A stretch of 64,000 bases of DNA, taken from positions 3,204,723-3,268,722 of the forward strand of contig FJOG01000003.1 in the NCBI GenBank assembly GCA_900073065.1. Reading direction: 5' to 3'. Numbering within the stretch: position 1 is the first letter of the stretch; every line of letters begins with the position of its first letter. The notes beneath the pieces were generated by a model. The model was not told the DNA's origin and did no database searches. It worked only from the letters and a program-made list of their open reading frames with translations. Of this stretch, positions 53,644-64,000 are shown in pieces. This DNA is from Phialocephala subalpina. Its lineage: Eukaryota; Ascomycota; Leotiomycetes; Helotiales; Mollisiaceae. The position numbers were made by a program, and so were the translations under genes.

Positions 53644-56600
53644 ATTCCGTTTATGTAAAGGACAAGAGACCCATTGTTTGTTGTTCGCGAGATCTTCGCC
53701 GATGAGGCCGTCGGATAGGATGAATGCTCGTTTGTGGGGACACATTTGTTGGGTGCAGTAGTACTTTCCTCTTATTTTGAAGATTGCGAGTTGGGTGTCG
53801 CCGCGCTTGACTGCGTTGCTGTCTCCTGTTGCGATGTCTTGGAATTTGGAAGTCTCGACGATTGGTTGCCAGGATAGGGTACTCCATTTCGTACTTCTGA
53901 AGTCTTCGGTGACGGAGTCAGTCACCCAGTTCGAAGGACGAGTCTGGCCACGTTCGATGGTGGGTTCGATTGAGAGGACAGTTTCGGGGGTGTTGGCGAA
54001 CTGCTGGAACTGTTTTCGTCGCTCGGGGCTCTTGACTGCTTCTGTCCATTCGCAGAAGAATGAGGAGACGAGCTCCTCCATCTGCTTCTCGAGAGCTGCG
54101 CATATTCCGAGCTTGTCTTCGAGGATGACTTGGCGGAGGTACTTGATACCGCCGGGCAGATTTTCAATCCACCTAGCAGTCCGCTGAAGCCTGTCTGCGG
54201 TCCGGATGTAGAACGCGAGATAACGATCTAGAATCGGAATGACCTGATCAACAGGCACATCTTTGGCCAAAATCTCAGAATGTCTAGGCTTCGCTCCTCC
54301 ATTCCCTCCAACGTAGATATTGAATCCCTTCTCTGTAGCAATGAGACCGAAATCCTTGTTCTGCGCCTCAGCGCATTCTCGAACACAGCCCGAAACTCCG
54401 CCTTTAATCTTATGTGGTCCACGGATACTCTTGTATCGTTCTTCGATACGGATTGCCATTCCGACACTGTCGCCGATGCCAAAGCGGCACCAGGATGATC
54501 CGACGCAGGATTTCACTGTTCGTAGGGACTTGGCGTAGGCGTGACCACTCTCTAAGCCAGCTTCGATGAGTTCGGTCCAGATGTCGAGGAGGTCTTGTTT
54601 CTTTGCTCCAAACATATCGATTCGTTGGCCTCCAGTGATCTTGCAGTATAGGTTGTACTTTGTAGCTACACTGGCGATTGCTGCAAGCTTCTTAGGAGTG
54701 ATTTCACCTCCAGGAACTCGAGGGACGACAGAGAAAGTCCCATTACGCTGGATGTTGGCCAAGAACTTGTCATTGGTGTCCTGAAGTCCCTTTCGAGATG
54801 GGTCAACAACGTGTTTGTTGAAGAGAGACGCGATGATCGATGCAACAGCTGGCTTGCAAAATTCGCAGCCGAGCGACCCAGGCTGACCGCATTCATTCAT
54901 GATAGCTTCGAATGACTCGAGCTTTTTCACCATAACGATGTTGAAAAGGTCTGCCCGAGAGTATGCGAAGTGAGAGCACAGAACGTTCTTGACTTCTTGG
55001 CCCATGTCGGCCATGGTCTTGTTGAAGATCGAAGTAACGAGTGGAACGCAGCCACCACACCCCGTACCTGCTTTGGTACATGTTTTGATTTCGTTGACGG
55101 TTTTGCAAGTGCCATCCTTGATCGTCTTGGTAATGTCTCCTTTGGTCACATTGTTACAAGAGCAGATCTGAGCATCGTCTGGTCTTCAGATCGTCAGCAA
55201 GTGTTCAAGTAGGGAAGTTCCAAATGCCTTACAAGTCATCAGCACCGTCATCACCCCCTGCCTTGCCAATGATCAGTTCTCCGGGAGCAACCTCAAGCAT
55301 CTTGTGTGATTTTGACATCGAAAGTAGTTTGATGTAGTCGTTCGTGTCACCAACCATCATTCCACCAAGGAGATACTTCCCATCTTTCGTGAACAGATAC
55401 TTCTTGTACACATGGGTGAACGGATCCTTGTAAGTCAGTGCTTTGACCATTGTCTTCTCAATCTCTTTATTCTGTCTCTTTCCCGGCAACCATGCAGGAC
55501 CGAACTGATCCGCAAACGCATCCCCGAAACTTGCAACTCCAATTCCCAAAAGTTTGAGCTTAGTGCTCATATCCGGTGCGGTAAGAAACCGCGGGGAATG
55601 GAACTTTGCATCTGTCAAGTTGAAGGCAAGAATATCTGCCATCTCGATGCCGGGTCCGTACAGGCCGTAGCACATGCCTCCCCAGTTGGCACATTCGCCG
55701 ATGGCGTAGATGTTTTTGACAGAGGTTTGCAAGTCATCACCTACAATGATGCCACCACGAGGACCGACTGTGAGGCCAGACTTTCGAGCTAGATCATCGC
55801 GAGGGGAAACTCCAATCTGGAATGAGCGTGAGATTTGAGTTTGTTGACACATTTCAGGGAGTACTTACCGCGAAACAGACACAAGTACCCTCCACGGTAT
55901 CGCCGTCTTTGAACTCGACACCCGTCACGCAATGATTTTCATCCGTCAGAATCTTGTTCACCATTTTGCCAAGAATCAGGTCAACTCCCAAATCTCTGAC
56001 CTGCTCGACGACCATTGCGCCACCCTCGGCGTCAACCTGACGCCCCAGAACGTACGGAATCGATTCAATGACCTTGATCTTTCCAAACTCCTGAAGATCC
56101 ATCATCGCTTTCGCAGCCTCCAGACCGAGTAACCCTCCACCAACCACAACACCAGTAGTACCCTTCTTCGTGGCGGAGAATGCAATCAGTTTTTGCAAGT
56201 CTGCGATTGTTCGGTACACGAAGACTCCAGTTGCATCATGGCCCGGGATGACCTTCGGAAGAATGGCGTCTGATCCAGTGGCGAGAACCAGGATGTCGTA
56301 TTCGATCGTGCCTCCTTTCGCTGTGGTCACTGTCTTCTTCTCAGAGTCAATTGCAGTGGCGAGTGTGTTGAGATAGTAGCTGAGGGAGCCAGTAGGCATA
56401 GCATCGTACTGGAGGCCGTGAGATGAAAGCCATAGATGAAGATCAAAGGCTGGGGACTGACCCATGCTTGTGTTTGCATATACAATCGCTCCACATCTCG
56501 ATGTTCAAAGAAGCTTGTGAGACCGACTCTGTTGTATGCCAGGTGAGGCTCCTCGCCAATAATAACAATCTCATACTCTCTTCTCTTCACGTCCAATTTC

Positions 56601-56763
56601 ATGAGCTTTTCGCTGACGTGATGTTAGGCTTGTCAAATGCCAACAGAGTGTCCAGAAACACTCACACGAAAATGATACCAACCATCCCCAGTCCAACGAC
56701 GACAACTCTTTTCCTCTCGCTGGTTCCATTACTGGATGTTGATGGCACTCCGTCAACCGCCAT
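53560..56763 (-). CDS. Assimilatory nitrite reductase (NAD(P)H), C-terminally truncated
   Basis: Exons 56763-56666, 56612-56462, 56408-55869, 55816-55233 and 55183-53560 give 998 residues. Parts in order: FAD-binding [22 protein letters not shown], and second dinucleotide fold [18 protein letters not shown]. Then come [12 protein letters not shown], the BFD-like [2Fe-2S] segment [18 protein letters not shown] with CGGC, the siroheme/[4Fe-4S] Cys pairs in CVGSSWC and GCVRECAEA, and a Rieske pair CPHKRAF and CPLHKRN. The enzyme reduces nitrite to ammonium in nitrate assimilation. After CPLHKRN the usual closing 80-100 residues are replaced by about 20 unrelated ones ([16 protein letters not shown]...) read from duplicated DNA. 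Fungal homologues are roughly 1100 residues. The catalytic core is whole, but the Rieske end is not. The promoter has a NirA-type site. Confidence 0.88.
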
Positions 56764-58536
56764 GATTTCTTCAATGACCAAGCACAACCACCAAAGGAAG
56801 AGCGAAGGATATGGTGGCTGTAACTAGAGTATAGTAGAGATGCGGCTCTGTCAAAAGCAAATTCTTCAAGTCATCACCAAGATTTTATGGGAGCAACTGC
56901 GAGGGGAAAGGTCAAAAGTGCGGGACAAATGCCGTTCATGACTGTCAAAAGAAAGTAAAGAGTAACAACGTAGTCTCCCACGCTGCATCCAGGCCCGAAC
57001 TAAGTCCCGCAGGTTCAGCGCATCGTCTTGTCTTAAGAACGAGTTTGATATGAATTCTAGATCTAAAACTCGCCGGAAGGTCTTCAAACAAATTGCAGGG
57101 TAGCAGGATGACAGTACAACTCTCAGCAAAAACTATGTGCTTCTATCATCGCCTCAGCTTTAACGACTTGTAAGCTCGAAGATATATGCCGATGTTGATC
57201 GCAGCCGGAAATATTCGTGCTGAAAGTGCTAGGTGGAAGGGAAGTGAAAGATAAAGAGATATACTTCCGAGGGGAAGTAATCATCCTCTTCCGAGAAGCC
57301 CGGATTGGTTGGCTGCTCTTTTGAGAACGAGTGCCGTTGGAATGACCAACCACAATGCGTAGCGGTGAAGTGCTCCGAGGAGAAGATAATGTATGCCAAG
57401 CGGATAATCGCGCAATACTCTCACCCAATCACTTGATGTCTTCCAGGAGCTTCAACACTTGTAGGTACCTCGTCAAGATGCGCTGTACCATCAACGGTAT
57501 CTCAACTCCGTACCGAAGAACATTTATTGTCGAGGGATGTACATATGAAGAAGACGAAGACACAGTCTCCAAAGATGGAAGCATTATGCCAGACGTCCAT
57601 CTGCTCCTGCGAAATGAGGTTGTTGATGGTGTACTGCAGGATCCCCAATCCCCCATCTCCAAACCCGCAGTATGAGTACTAGAGATGCTTCGCAGAGGAT
57701 ATTTGATTGCCAGTTCCTATCCGAATGTCCTGAACCTCAACCCTGGAGTGCACTGTCTCTCTGCGGCATGCTAGCTACCTATTTATTGATGCGTTGAAGA
57801 GAGGAAAAGGGGCGGGTCGGGTAGTCGACCTTTGAAATGCTCGGGAAAAGAAGAAGCTTAGTAATCGATTCTTTGCGAGAAAGGCACTAGACGGGAAATA
57901 TTACAACATCCCCAAGATGTGTAGCAATACTCGAGTATGGAAATAAAAAGCACTAACCGGAAGTGACTAGCGTGGTTTCTTATCGAAGCACTCAATACTT
58001 ATCAGTTATGCTTGTAGTTTTGATGGATAGGTTTTTGAATCTCGCTTCAGAGGCTTGCGATGTGCAACAAGAAAACCTCACCAATGTCCAGGAGCAATTG
58101 GGACATTCGGACAATTGAGGCGAACATAAGACGTTGAATAAGGAGGACCTACTGCCCGAGATTATTTTCTCCAAGTCTTCAGTTTTGAACTTTAGAGATG
58201 ACGGGGATATACATCATCTGAAGCTGACTTTGGATGGAATTATTCAGGAAAATTATCAATGTTTGATTCTCTGGGCGAAGTCTGTCTCACACCGACCTGA
58301 CATGGCACTTCACGAATACAGAATCCAAGAGGATACTCGGATCCGGGACATCTTGATCATCAACACCACACGTAACGTTCTTGCCATTGGGTCTATGCAA
58401 GTAAACGCCTTCTAGATGCATGTCCAACCAACCCTAACGCCAAAATCTAGGCAAGATAGATGCCTCCCAACCGCCAATGCAAACGAAGATCTTACAACCA
58501 TCAAAATAACTCTATGCAAGCCCCTTCTTCGAACAT
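56764..58536. other. Intergenic, mostly nitrite reductase upstream region
   Basis: Open frames at 57355-57675 and 58134-58415 (+) lack good starts or family signal. The regulatory motifs at 57250-57406 are listed separately. No nitrate reductase or nitrate transporter gene is adjacent. Confidence 0.4.
57250..57406 (-). promoter_or_regulatory. Candidate NirA/NIT4 site with GATA sites
   Basis: CTCCGAGG at 57373-57380 matches the NirA consensus CTCCGHGG of nitrate-assimilation promoters; TTCCGAGG at 57265-57272 is one base off. GATA cores for an AreA/NIT2-type factor lie at 57250, 57258, 57385 and 57403. They sit about 490-640 bp before the nitrite reductase start. Together they would give nitrate induction and ammonium repression; this is inferred from motif and context. 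Confidence 0.5.
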
Positions 58537-60174
58537 TCAATCATCACCCTTATCACTGTCCTCGTCACTGATATCTATCTGTCTCTTCCGTCTCTCCTCC
58601 GCCATCTCTCTGTATGTGCTCCAACTTAACATCAAGAATGCAAAAATGATGAACAGTCCTCCCACAATAGCAGCTGGTCCAAGAGGAACTCCAGTCCATA
58701 GCCAGTCTACGACGGCTACCAGGAATATAGTCAGCAGTGCCGCGACACTGCTCAGCACAGGACTCGTAAGACTGATCAAGACTAAGAAACTGCCCGAGAA
58801 AGTGGCGTTCGCCAACACTGAAATAAGCAGCAACCAAGCCGCCTCCCCACGAGGGAGTACAAACGTCTCAAGTCCAGTGTAATGCAGGATAGGCAGCGGG
58901 ATCCAAAGAACCGTAAGTGTGAAGCATCCGATAAGAGATCCAACGGTATTGGCAAAAACCATGCCTCGGCCAGGGCTGCATCCTTCTGGAGGACAAGCCA
59001 TCCTCTTGTAAAGCACTTCGTAGAAGCCGTAGAGGATGCTGCCTACACCGATGATCAGGTTTCCTGCAAGTCTGTTGCTGGCTTCTTGGTCTGCTGGTCC
59101 ACCTCCCACAGAGCCTCCTGATTTTCCGCCGTGCTTTGTAGGGGCGGCGTCACCGTATGCGACGACAAGGACACCGATGATGGCGATTCCAACTGCGAGG
59201 GACTTGTCGAATCGGAGCTTCTCTTTCAGAAGAGGGACTGAGAATGCGTATGCGAAGAAGGCGGAGCAGTTGTAGATTGCCGTGAGATCTGACGGCGATG
59301 TCATGTTGACAGCCACGTACCATGATCCTCCTGCTACTGTCAGGGAACATGTTATGATTATCGTGGTTCGGATGAAGTATGGGATAGGGGAGTGTTGGTT
59401 TCGGTGGAGATCAAGTGTTTGGGTTTCAACCATTTGGGCGGTTGTTCGGACGAGGTATTTGTGTCGTCGCCAGAATGTCTCCCATGGCATATTCCATTTT
59501 TGCAATCGTAGGATGAGGAGTTGGAAGGGCCATAGTAGTGACCAAGAGCCGTGAGTGAAGTACCTATAGATGTGTCAACATTGTCTTATCAAGTAGCAGA
59601 GACCCAGAAGCACATACAGCATGCAATATGCCTTGTTCCAGCCCAACTTGTGCTGAATATATACAGCTGTTTCCGTCTGTATTACGAAGCTGATTAAGCT
59701 TAATCCTAAAAAGAACGCGGCGTATGTATATTTCTTCCTCGTCGCCAGCTTGGCTTGCGTGTCGGGACTCCGACTCCTCATCGTTGACCTCCTCGAGAAA
59801 TGTGGTCTTTCTATGCCGTCCATCGAGGTCTCGTATCCCGTCCTTCCCCTTTCCTCGTCATCATCTTTGCCCAACAGTGGCTGATGGGACCGTCCATCGG
59901 TAGGTCGGTGTAAAGGTGGCCGTCTGTCATCCATCTCGTCGAGATCCGATTCCAAGTCACTGAAGTCCGCCGGATCTGTCAATGCTCCGTCTCCATTTAT
60001 GTGCTTCGTAGATCCGTTCTGATTCGATTGTGTGCTCGCAGGCTCCCTTGAAGCGGCTCTAGATGAGGTTCTCGAGACAGGACGCTGAGGTGAAGGTTGC
60101 CAGGTGTTCGGCGCAAAGCTCACTGTCGGGTGTGCATTAGGGGTATCGGGTGCGTGCTGCGTCCTGTGAGACAT
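58537..60174 (-). CDS. DMT-superfamily transporter (SLC35F/EamA-like), multi-span
   Basis: Exon 1 60174-59618 and exon 2 59563-58537 (54-nt intron GTATGT...CTATAG) give 527 residues. The first 140 are Ser/Pro/Asp-rich and cytosolic (SRTSSRAASREPASTQ, DLESDLDEMDDRRPP). About ten membrane spans follow, starting with YAAFFLGLSLISFVIQTETA. Signature stretches are SPSDLTAIYNCSAFFAYAFS, LRFDKSLAVGIAIIGVLVVA and SPVLSSVAALLTIFLVAVVD, as in fungal vacuolar or endomembrane members of the drug/metabolite transporter superfamily. The substrate is unknown. The tail is acidic (DISDEDSDKGDD). The start is the first ATG and opens the disordered region. Confidence 0.88.
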
Positions 60175-61819
60175 TCACGCGGTTGCAGAGGTATGTACGG
60201 CTTTTGAAGATATGCACGAGGCTGTCGGGGACTTGAAAGAGTGGGATGGTGTATCTGTCTTGAGACTCGTGCATAAGGGTTGACGATACTCGGCCAATGG
60301 CGTCAAGTGCCCATTATCTGACCCTGAAGGAATCTGGCAGTGAACAGGGTACCCCACGCCCACGTTCTTGGGTGCAGCTGGATTCTATCACGTGTGACAA
60401 TTATATCACATGGCTCTTTCGTGTTTCTAATTTCATGATCAAAGATTATCTCTCTACTTCGTTAATATTACTTATTGTTCTTTGCATCTTGAAGCTGTTG
60501 AGACCCTGAAGCTGTGAAGCCTGTTTATTAGCTGTCCGTTCTTGCAGGCTTAGCTCCCGAGAATCAAGCGATTTCATAAGCTTCTAGAAAAAATCTCTTT
60601 ATTTGGAAACAGCGGCATGGTCAATCTTATTACCAAGAGTGTAATTCTTCACGAATTACACTCTTGAACTTGTGGTGTGGGCGCCCCCACGTGATGGAAA
60701 ATAATTCACTTTAGGTTTAGCGTAACTAGAGTAATTCACTTTGGGCTTGTACGCTTACTCATAGGAACACCAAGATTAATACTTATATAAATTATTTAAT
60801 TGCGCAACTTACATTAACCTAAACTACTTAAAAACTAGATATATAGATAGCGTTTATTTAGTTTTATTATATATTTCAAACTTGCGTAGTTTGTTCAATA
60901 TTTGCATTTATAATTGTGATTAGAAATACAATCGCGATTTCGAGTGCAAGTGTCTATGGCAGAATGTCGAATCGGGAAGCGGTCAGCTCCCCCTGTAATC
61001 CGCCCACACCTTGGACGCAAGAGTGTAATTCGTGAAGAATTGCACTCCTGGTAATAAGATTGCCGCATGTTTGAGTTTTCTCTCCTCGTCATCTTGCCAG
61101 AAGTGGAATTTTAAGACCCGATTTCAAGAAAAGTCGGTGGCTAGGCGTGAAGACATTTGTAGGAAGCGAGTTTGAACCGCAATCGTAGTAAATTCGCTAC
61201 TCCTTGACATATTTTTAGTTAGTGGGGCAGCAAGCATATCACAGGAAGCTGAGGTGGATGAGTATGGCTTTCTTGACGACTGAACAGAGTAAATGCATGC
61301 GAGGATGTGTGATAATTAAAGATTCAGGAATCAATTCATGTTTCCGAACCAAGTGATTCTCCAAGAGAAGCCATGCTACCAAGCAAGTGAGGAGGGCGTA
61401 TGAGAGGGAAACGTTTGAAGATATGTTGAAGTGAGACTTGCATTGGATGTTGGCATAGACTTTTACAACCAGCGAACAATGAGAATTGCAATAGAAGACC
61501 TGAAGTCCGCCCTGGAGGAGAGGATGGAGGACTCATTTAGAAGAAGTAGCCATGTCCCATCCAATCTCCATTACCGAGCACCTAGTCCGTGGCCTATCCG
61601 ATGAGACCTACCGGAGTCTTCTCGCAACGCAAACATGGCCTTGGGTCAAACAGACCGGGCAAGGTCTCTTGATCTTCCTCACAATCATTGGACTGGATCC
61701 GGAAGCATTCTGGATGCGGCGGCTCCCACAAGGAGAAAACGATATTGATTTTTGAGACATCTGGTATGGCCTTTTGATCCCCAACGCCTCGCTAAACAGC
61801 AATTGACAATTTCCCAGCC
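60175..61819. other. Intergenic with a foldback MITE; one weak small open frame
   Basis: 60622-61062 is a transposon-like element (listed separately). A 67-codon plus frame at 61552-61755 (MSHPISITEHLVRGLSDETY) starts in fair context but has no known family. The rest is AT-rich. Confidence 0.4.
60622..61062. mobile_element. Foldback-type MITE, 441 bp, 62-bp inverted repeats
   Basis: 60622-60683 (starting CAATCTTATTACCAAGAGTG) pairs with the reverse complement of 61001-61062 with only a few mismatches; two in the outer 45 bp are A/G transitions. Each arm also contains a smaller palindrome: AAGAGTGTAATTC and GAATTACACTCTT around TTCAC in the left arm, so each end can fold alone. The interior is AT-rich and non-coding. 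No clear target-site duplication was found; CATG flanks both ends a few bases out. Confidence 0.75.
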
Positions 61820-62854
61820 TCACAAATAATCCTTCTTCCTGCTTGTCCTCGTGTACTGGTTCAGTCGCCACTCAACATCACCATCCTTATTCTCTAAAGT
61901 TCCACCTCTAATCTCGAAACATCTCATCGTCATCCGTGGACCAACCTCCGCCAACTCGACGCTCTGGTATCCTGTCTTCACAAAGACATGATGCCGGACC
62001 TCGATGCTATCCTCAATGTTCTTGAATGTGACGACTCTGCTTCCAAGTTTCGTCTTGTTCGTGATTGCCTCTCGTGGTGGAAAGATATGCTTCAGGACCT
62101 TCACTATGCGAAGTCCTAGCTTGGACGTGAATCCCTCGAAGATGAGATGTGGGTATGACTCGCTGACGGTACCTCTCGAAGCATTTGGGATGTCGTGGCG
62201 CAAGATGACATTGTGGAGGGAGAAGGAGACTGTTGGACCATGGGGGAAATGCGATAATGTAAGGGCAGTCGGAACACCTCGATGCTCGTGTAGAAGAACT
62301 ATGTCCGAAAGCCCGGATGCGGTGGCCGATTGTACCAAATTCGGCAGGATCAAATTTCCTCGGTTTAGTCGTATCGATGTAGGTAGCAGTAGACGAATCT
62401 CCTTCGCAAATGCAGACAGACGTGTGGATGGATCGCGCGAAGTTGTGACTAGGACTCGAGGGTCAACGATTCCTGACAATTGTGCATACTCGTCGTCCAA
62501 GTCAAGCTCTTCGTTCGTTGTCCGGTCTGCCTTCGATTCATCGTACTTGTAGTCCTCTCGCAGCTTCTTGTCGTTCGCAATCGCGGGGTCTAATGGCTTT
62601 CCGGATGCCAAAGAAGCACGTAGCTTTGCTCTCTTTTCTGAAATCTCAGCATCCCGCAGAGTCACAGCTCGTCGGTAGAGGTAGTCTCGCCGTTGGCGGA
62701 TCTGCTTTCGCTGGAGGGAAAGTTAGCAATGCTCTCATCTGTGGCGCAAGGGCATTTGAAGCTCCGCCACCCAGTCCTATGATACAGAAACATCGCAAAC
62801 CAGATTGGAAGTAGTGAAACAGAAAGGCTCTGCACTTACATTCATAACATTCAT
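61820..62854 (-). CDS. IMP4: IMP4, U3 small nucleolar ribonucleoprotein, Brix domain
   Basis: Exon 1 62854-62840 (five codons) and exon 2 62710-61820, with a 129-nt intron (GTAAGT...CCTCCAG, branch GCTAAC), give 301 residues. The N-terminus RKQIRQRRDYLYRRAVTLRD is the conserved IMP4 start. The Brix domain follows, with DPRVLVTTSRDPSTRLSAFA, RLNRGNLILPNLVQSATASG, DIVLLHEHRGVPTALTLSHF, FPHGPTVSFSLHNVILRHDI and RHHVFVKTGYQSVELAEVGP. The C-terminal EWRLNQYTRTSRKKDYL closes the family. IMP4 binds U3 snoRNA and MPP10 in the small-subunit processome and is needed for 18S rRNA processing in the nucleolus. The short first exon is set by phase and a normal donor; it is typical of the gene in fungi. Confidence 0.94.
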
Positions 62855-63295
62855 CTTTGCTGGTGTTGAGTTTGTGTGTCGTCGGTCCAAACTTTTATCC
62901 AAGCAAAGTTATTTTTCGCAGGGGTCGATTCTGCCCGCACTAAAATGACCCACTAAACTTGCGGCTCTATCATCACCAAGACCTCAAAAGTTTACACGAT
63001 ATTTCCCCAATCCCCAAGTCTGCGCCGGACATTGCCAGCACCCAACTCCCACCTAGAATGACTTGACAGACTTCTGGAAGTTTTGTAACATTCATTCCCC
63101 AGCGTCACACGGCTGCCACCAATTTACAAAACAAAACGCGAGAAGTGAGGAACAACCTTCCCACCCCAGTGCCACCTACTTTACTTCGGCCACTCGCACT
63201 TCTAACGGGAGCTTACAGTATCTCGTGACTCTTTATTTCCTGATACGTGTACTGATCATCTTTTCTCTCTCAGGAGTCGAGCACAACCCTTTACC
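62855..63295. promoter_or_regulatory. Shared divergent promoter of IMP4 and UPF1
   Basis: 441 bp lie between the IMP4 start (minus) and the UPF1 start (plus), with no coding frame. Both genes are basic RNA-processing genes, so co-expression from one region is plausible. CT-rich leader sequence (ATCTTTTCTCTCTCAGG) precedes UPF1. No TATA box is obvious. Confidence 0.45.
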
Positions 63296-64000
63296 ATGGA
63301 AGGGGCCTTCACCCACCTTGGAAACCACCTCATCTCCGACTCTGCGGCTGCGATAAACGCTGGCGCAGATGACCTTTCGAACATCGATCCAGACGAGAGC
63401 TTGCTATACGGACAGTATGGAGGACGCGGAGGATTAGGTACCAGCAGCAGACGCCGAAACGACGACGATGACAACGAGACCGAGGTTTTCGACGACGATG
63501 ATGCTGAGAGTTTGGCCAGTATGCCTGTTGATGGCATGAAGACCTTGGGACTTCGAGGAGTGGAAGATGAGAAGGAGCTTCCTGCTCACGCCTGCGCGTA
63601 AGTGGCGATACAATAGGCAGGTTATTGGACGAGGCTGATATACTTTGAAGATACTGCGGCATTCATTCCCCAAGCTGTGTTGTGAAGTGCCTGGGCTGCA
63701 GCAAATGGTTCTGCAGTGCTCGTGGCAATGCTACATCTTCTCACATCGTCAATCATCTGGTCCGCGCCCGACACAAGGAAGTCCAGCTCCACCCGCAATC
63801 AACTCTTGGTGACACAGTCCTCGAATGCTACAACTGTGGAACCAAGAATGTTTTCCTCCTCGGATTCATTCCCGCGAAGTCCGACACAGTTGTAGTCCTT
63901 CTCTGTCGCCAACCTTGTGCTTCTACTCCGTCCTCGAAGGATATGAGCTGGGATATATCTAGGTGGCAACCACTCATCGAAGATCGTTCATTCTTGCCAT
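63296..64000 (+). CDS. UPF1: UPF1 RNA helicase, N-terminal part (runs off the window)
   Basis: Exon 1 63296-63597 and exon 2 from 63651 on (intron GTAAGT...TTTGAAG). The first 95 residues are acidic and Gly/Asp-rich ([20 protein letters not shown]). The Cys/His-rich CH domain then starts: [60 protein letters not shown] and [10 protein letters not shown]. These are the zinc ligands that bind UPF2. The frame is open to base 64000 ([12 protein letters not shown]), so the helicase domains lie beyond. UPF1 is the ATP-dependent helicase that drives nonsense-mediated mRNA decay in the cytoplasm. The ATG at 63296 has a strong context (TTACCATGG). Confidence 0.95.

Overview
The window looks like nuclear DNA of a filamentous ascomycete (Pezizomycotina). 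The evidence is genes with 45-130 nt introns that have CTRAY-type branch points, a HET-domain protein, a NACHT-ankyrin STAND protein, DUF6594-type proteins, a GH11 xylanase, an APSES factor, a FAD/siroheme/Rieske nitrite reductase, IMP4 and UPF1. The protein families feel most like Leotiomycetes (Helotiales), but that is an impression; no marker here settles the class.

Left part (about 1-33 kb) is accessory in character. It has AT-rich tracts, three copies of a dispersed repeat with C-to-T/G-to-A differences that suggest RIP (repeat-induced point mutation), a MITE inside an intron, and many broken genes. In order: a broken STAND N-terminal domain (1.9 kb), an intact HET protein (3.4-5.5 kb), a multi-span membrane protein (6.4-8.3 kb), an allantoate-permease-like MFS transporter (8.4-10.1 kb), a DUF6594 pseudogene carrying the MITE (12.2-14.1 kb), a GH11 xylanase (18.5 kb), a second DUF6594 gene (19.7 kb), an acidic protein (21.4 kb), a SET protein cut by a stop codon (23.4 kb), a fungal transcription-factor pseudogene (25.0-26.3 kb), a 1250-residue NACHT-ankyrin protein (26.6-30.4 kb) and a broken SAP-domain gene (31.8 kb). 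HET and STAND genes belong to known fungal allorecognition and regulated-cell-death families, so this half resembles a self/non-self type island; that reading is inference.

Right part (about 34-64 kb) is mostly core genes: a small predicted mitochondrial protein, an AhpC/TSA-2 peroxiredoxin-like protein, two conserved proteins of unknown function, a SET protein with a lysine-rich N-terminal extension, a membrane-anchored M24 peptidase, an MBP1/RES-like APSES factor with three ACGCGT boxes in its own promoter, an unknown acidic protein, nitrite reductase, a DMT-family transporter, IMP4, and the start of UPF1.

The strongest observations are: (1) a perfect 47-bp-TIR, TA-flanked MITE in the last intron of a DUF6594 pseudogene; (2) four in-frame stops that all fit CpA-to-TpA change in otherwise open frames; (3) an exact 250-bp tandem duplication abutting a nitrite reductase that lacks its C-terminus; (4) a triple MCB cluster upstream of a predicted MCB-binding factor; (5) nearly identical ankyrin repeats in a fungal NLR. 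I found no clearly new multi-gene system. No tRNA, rRNA or CRISPR was recognised. All exon boundaries were worked out by eye from GT/GC-AG signals, phase and protein-family fit.
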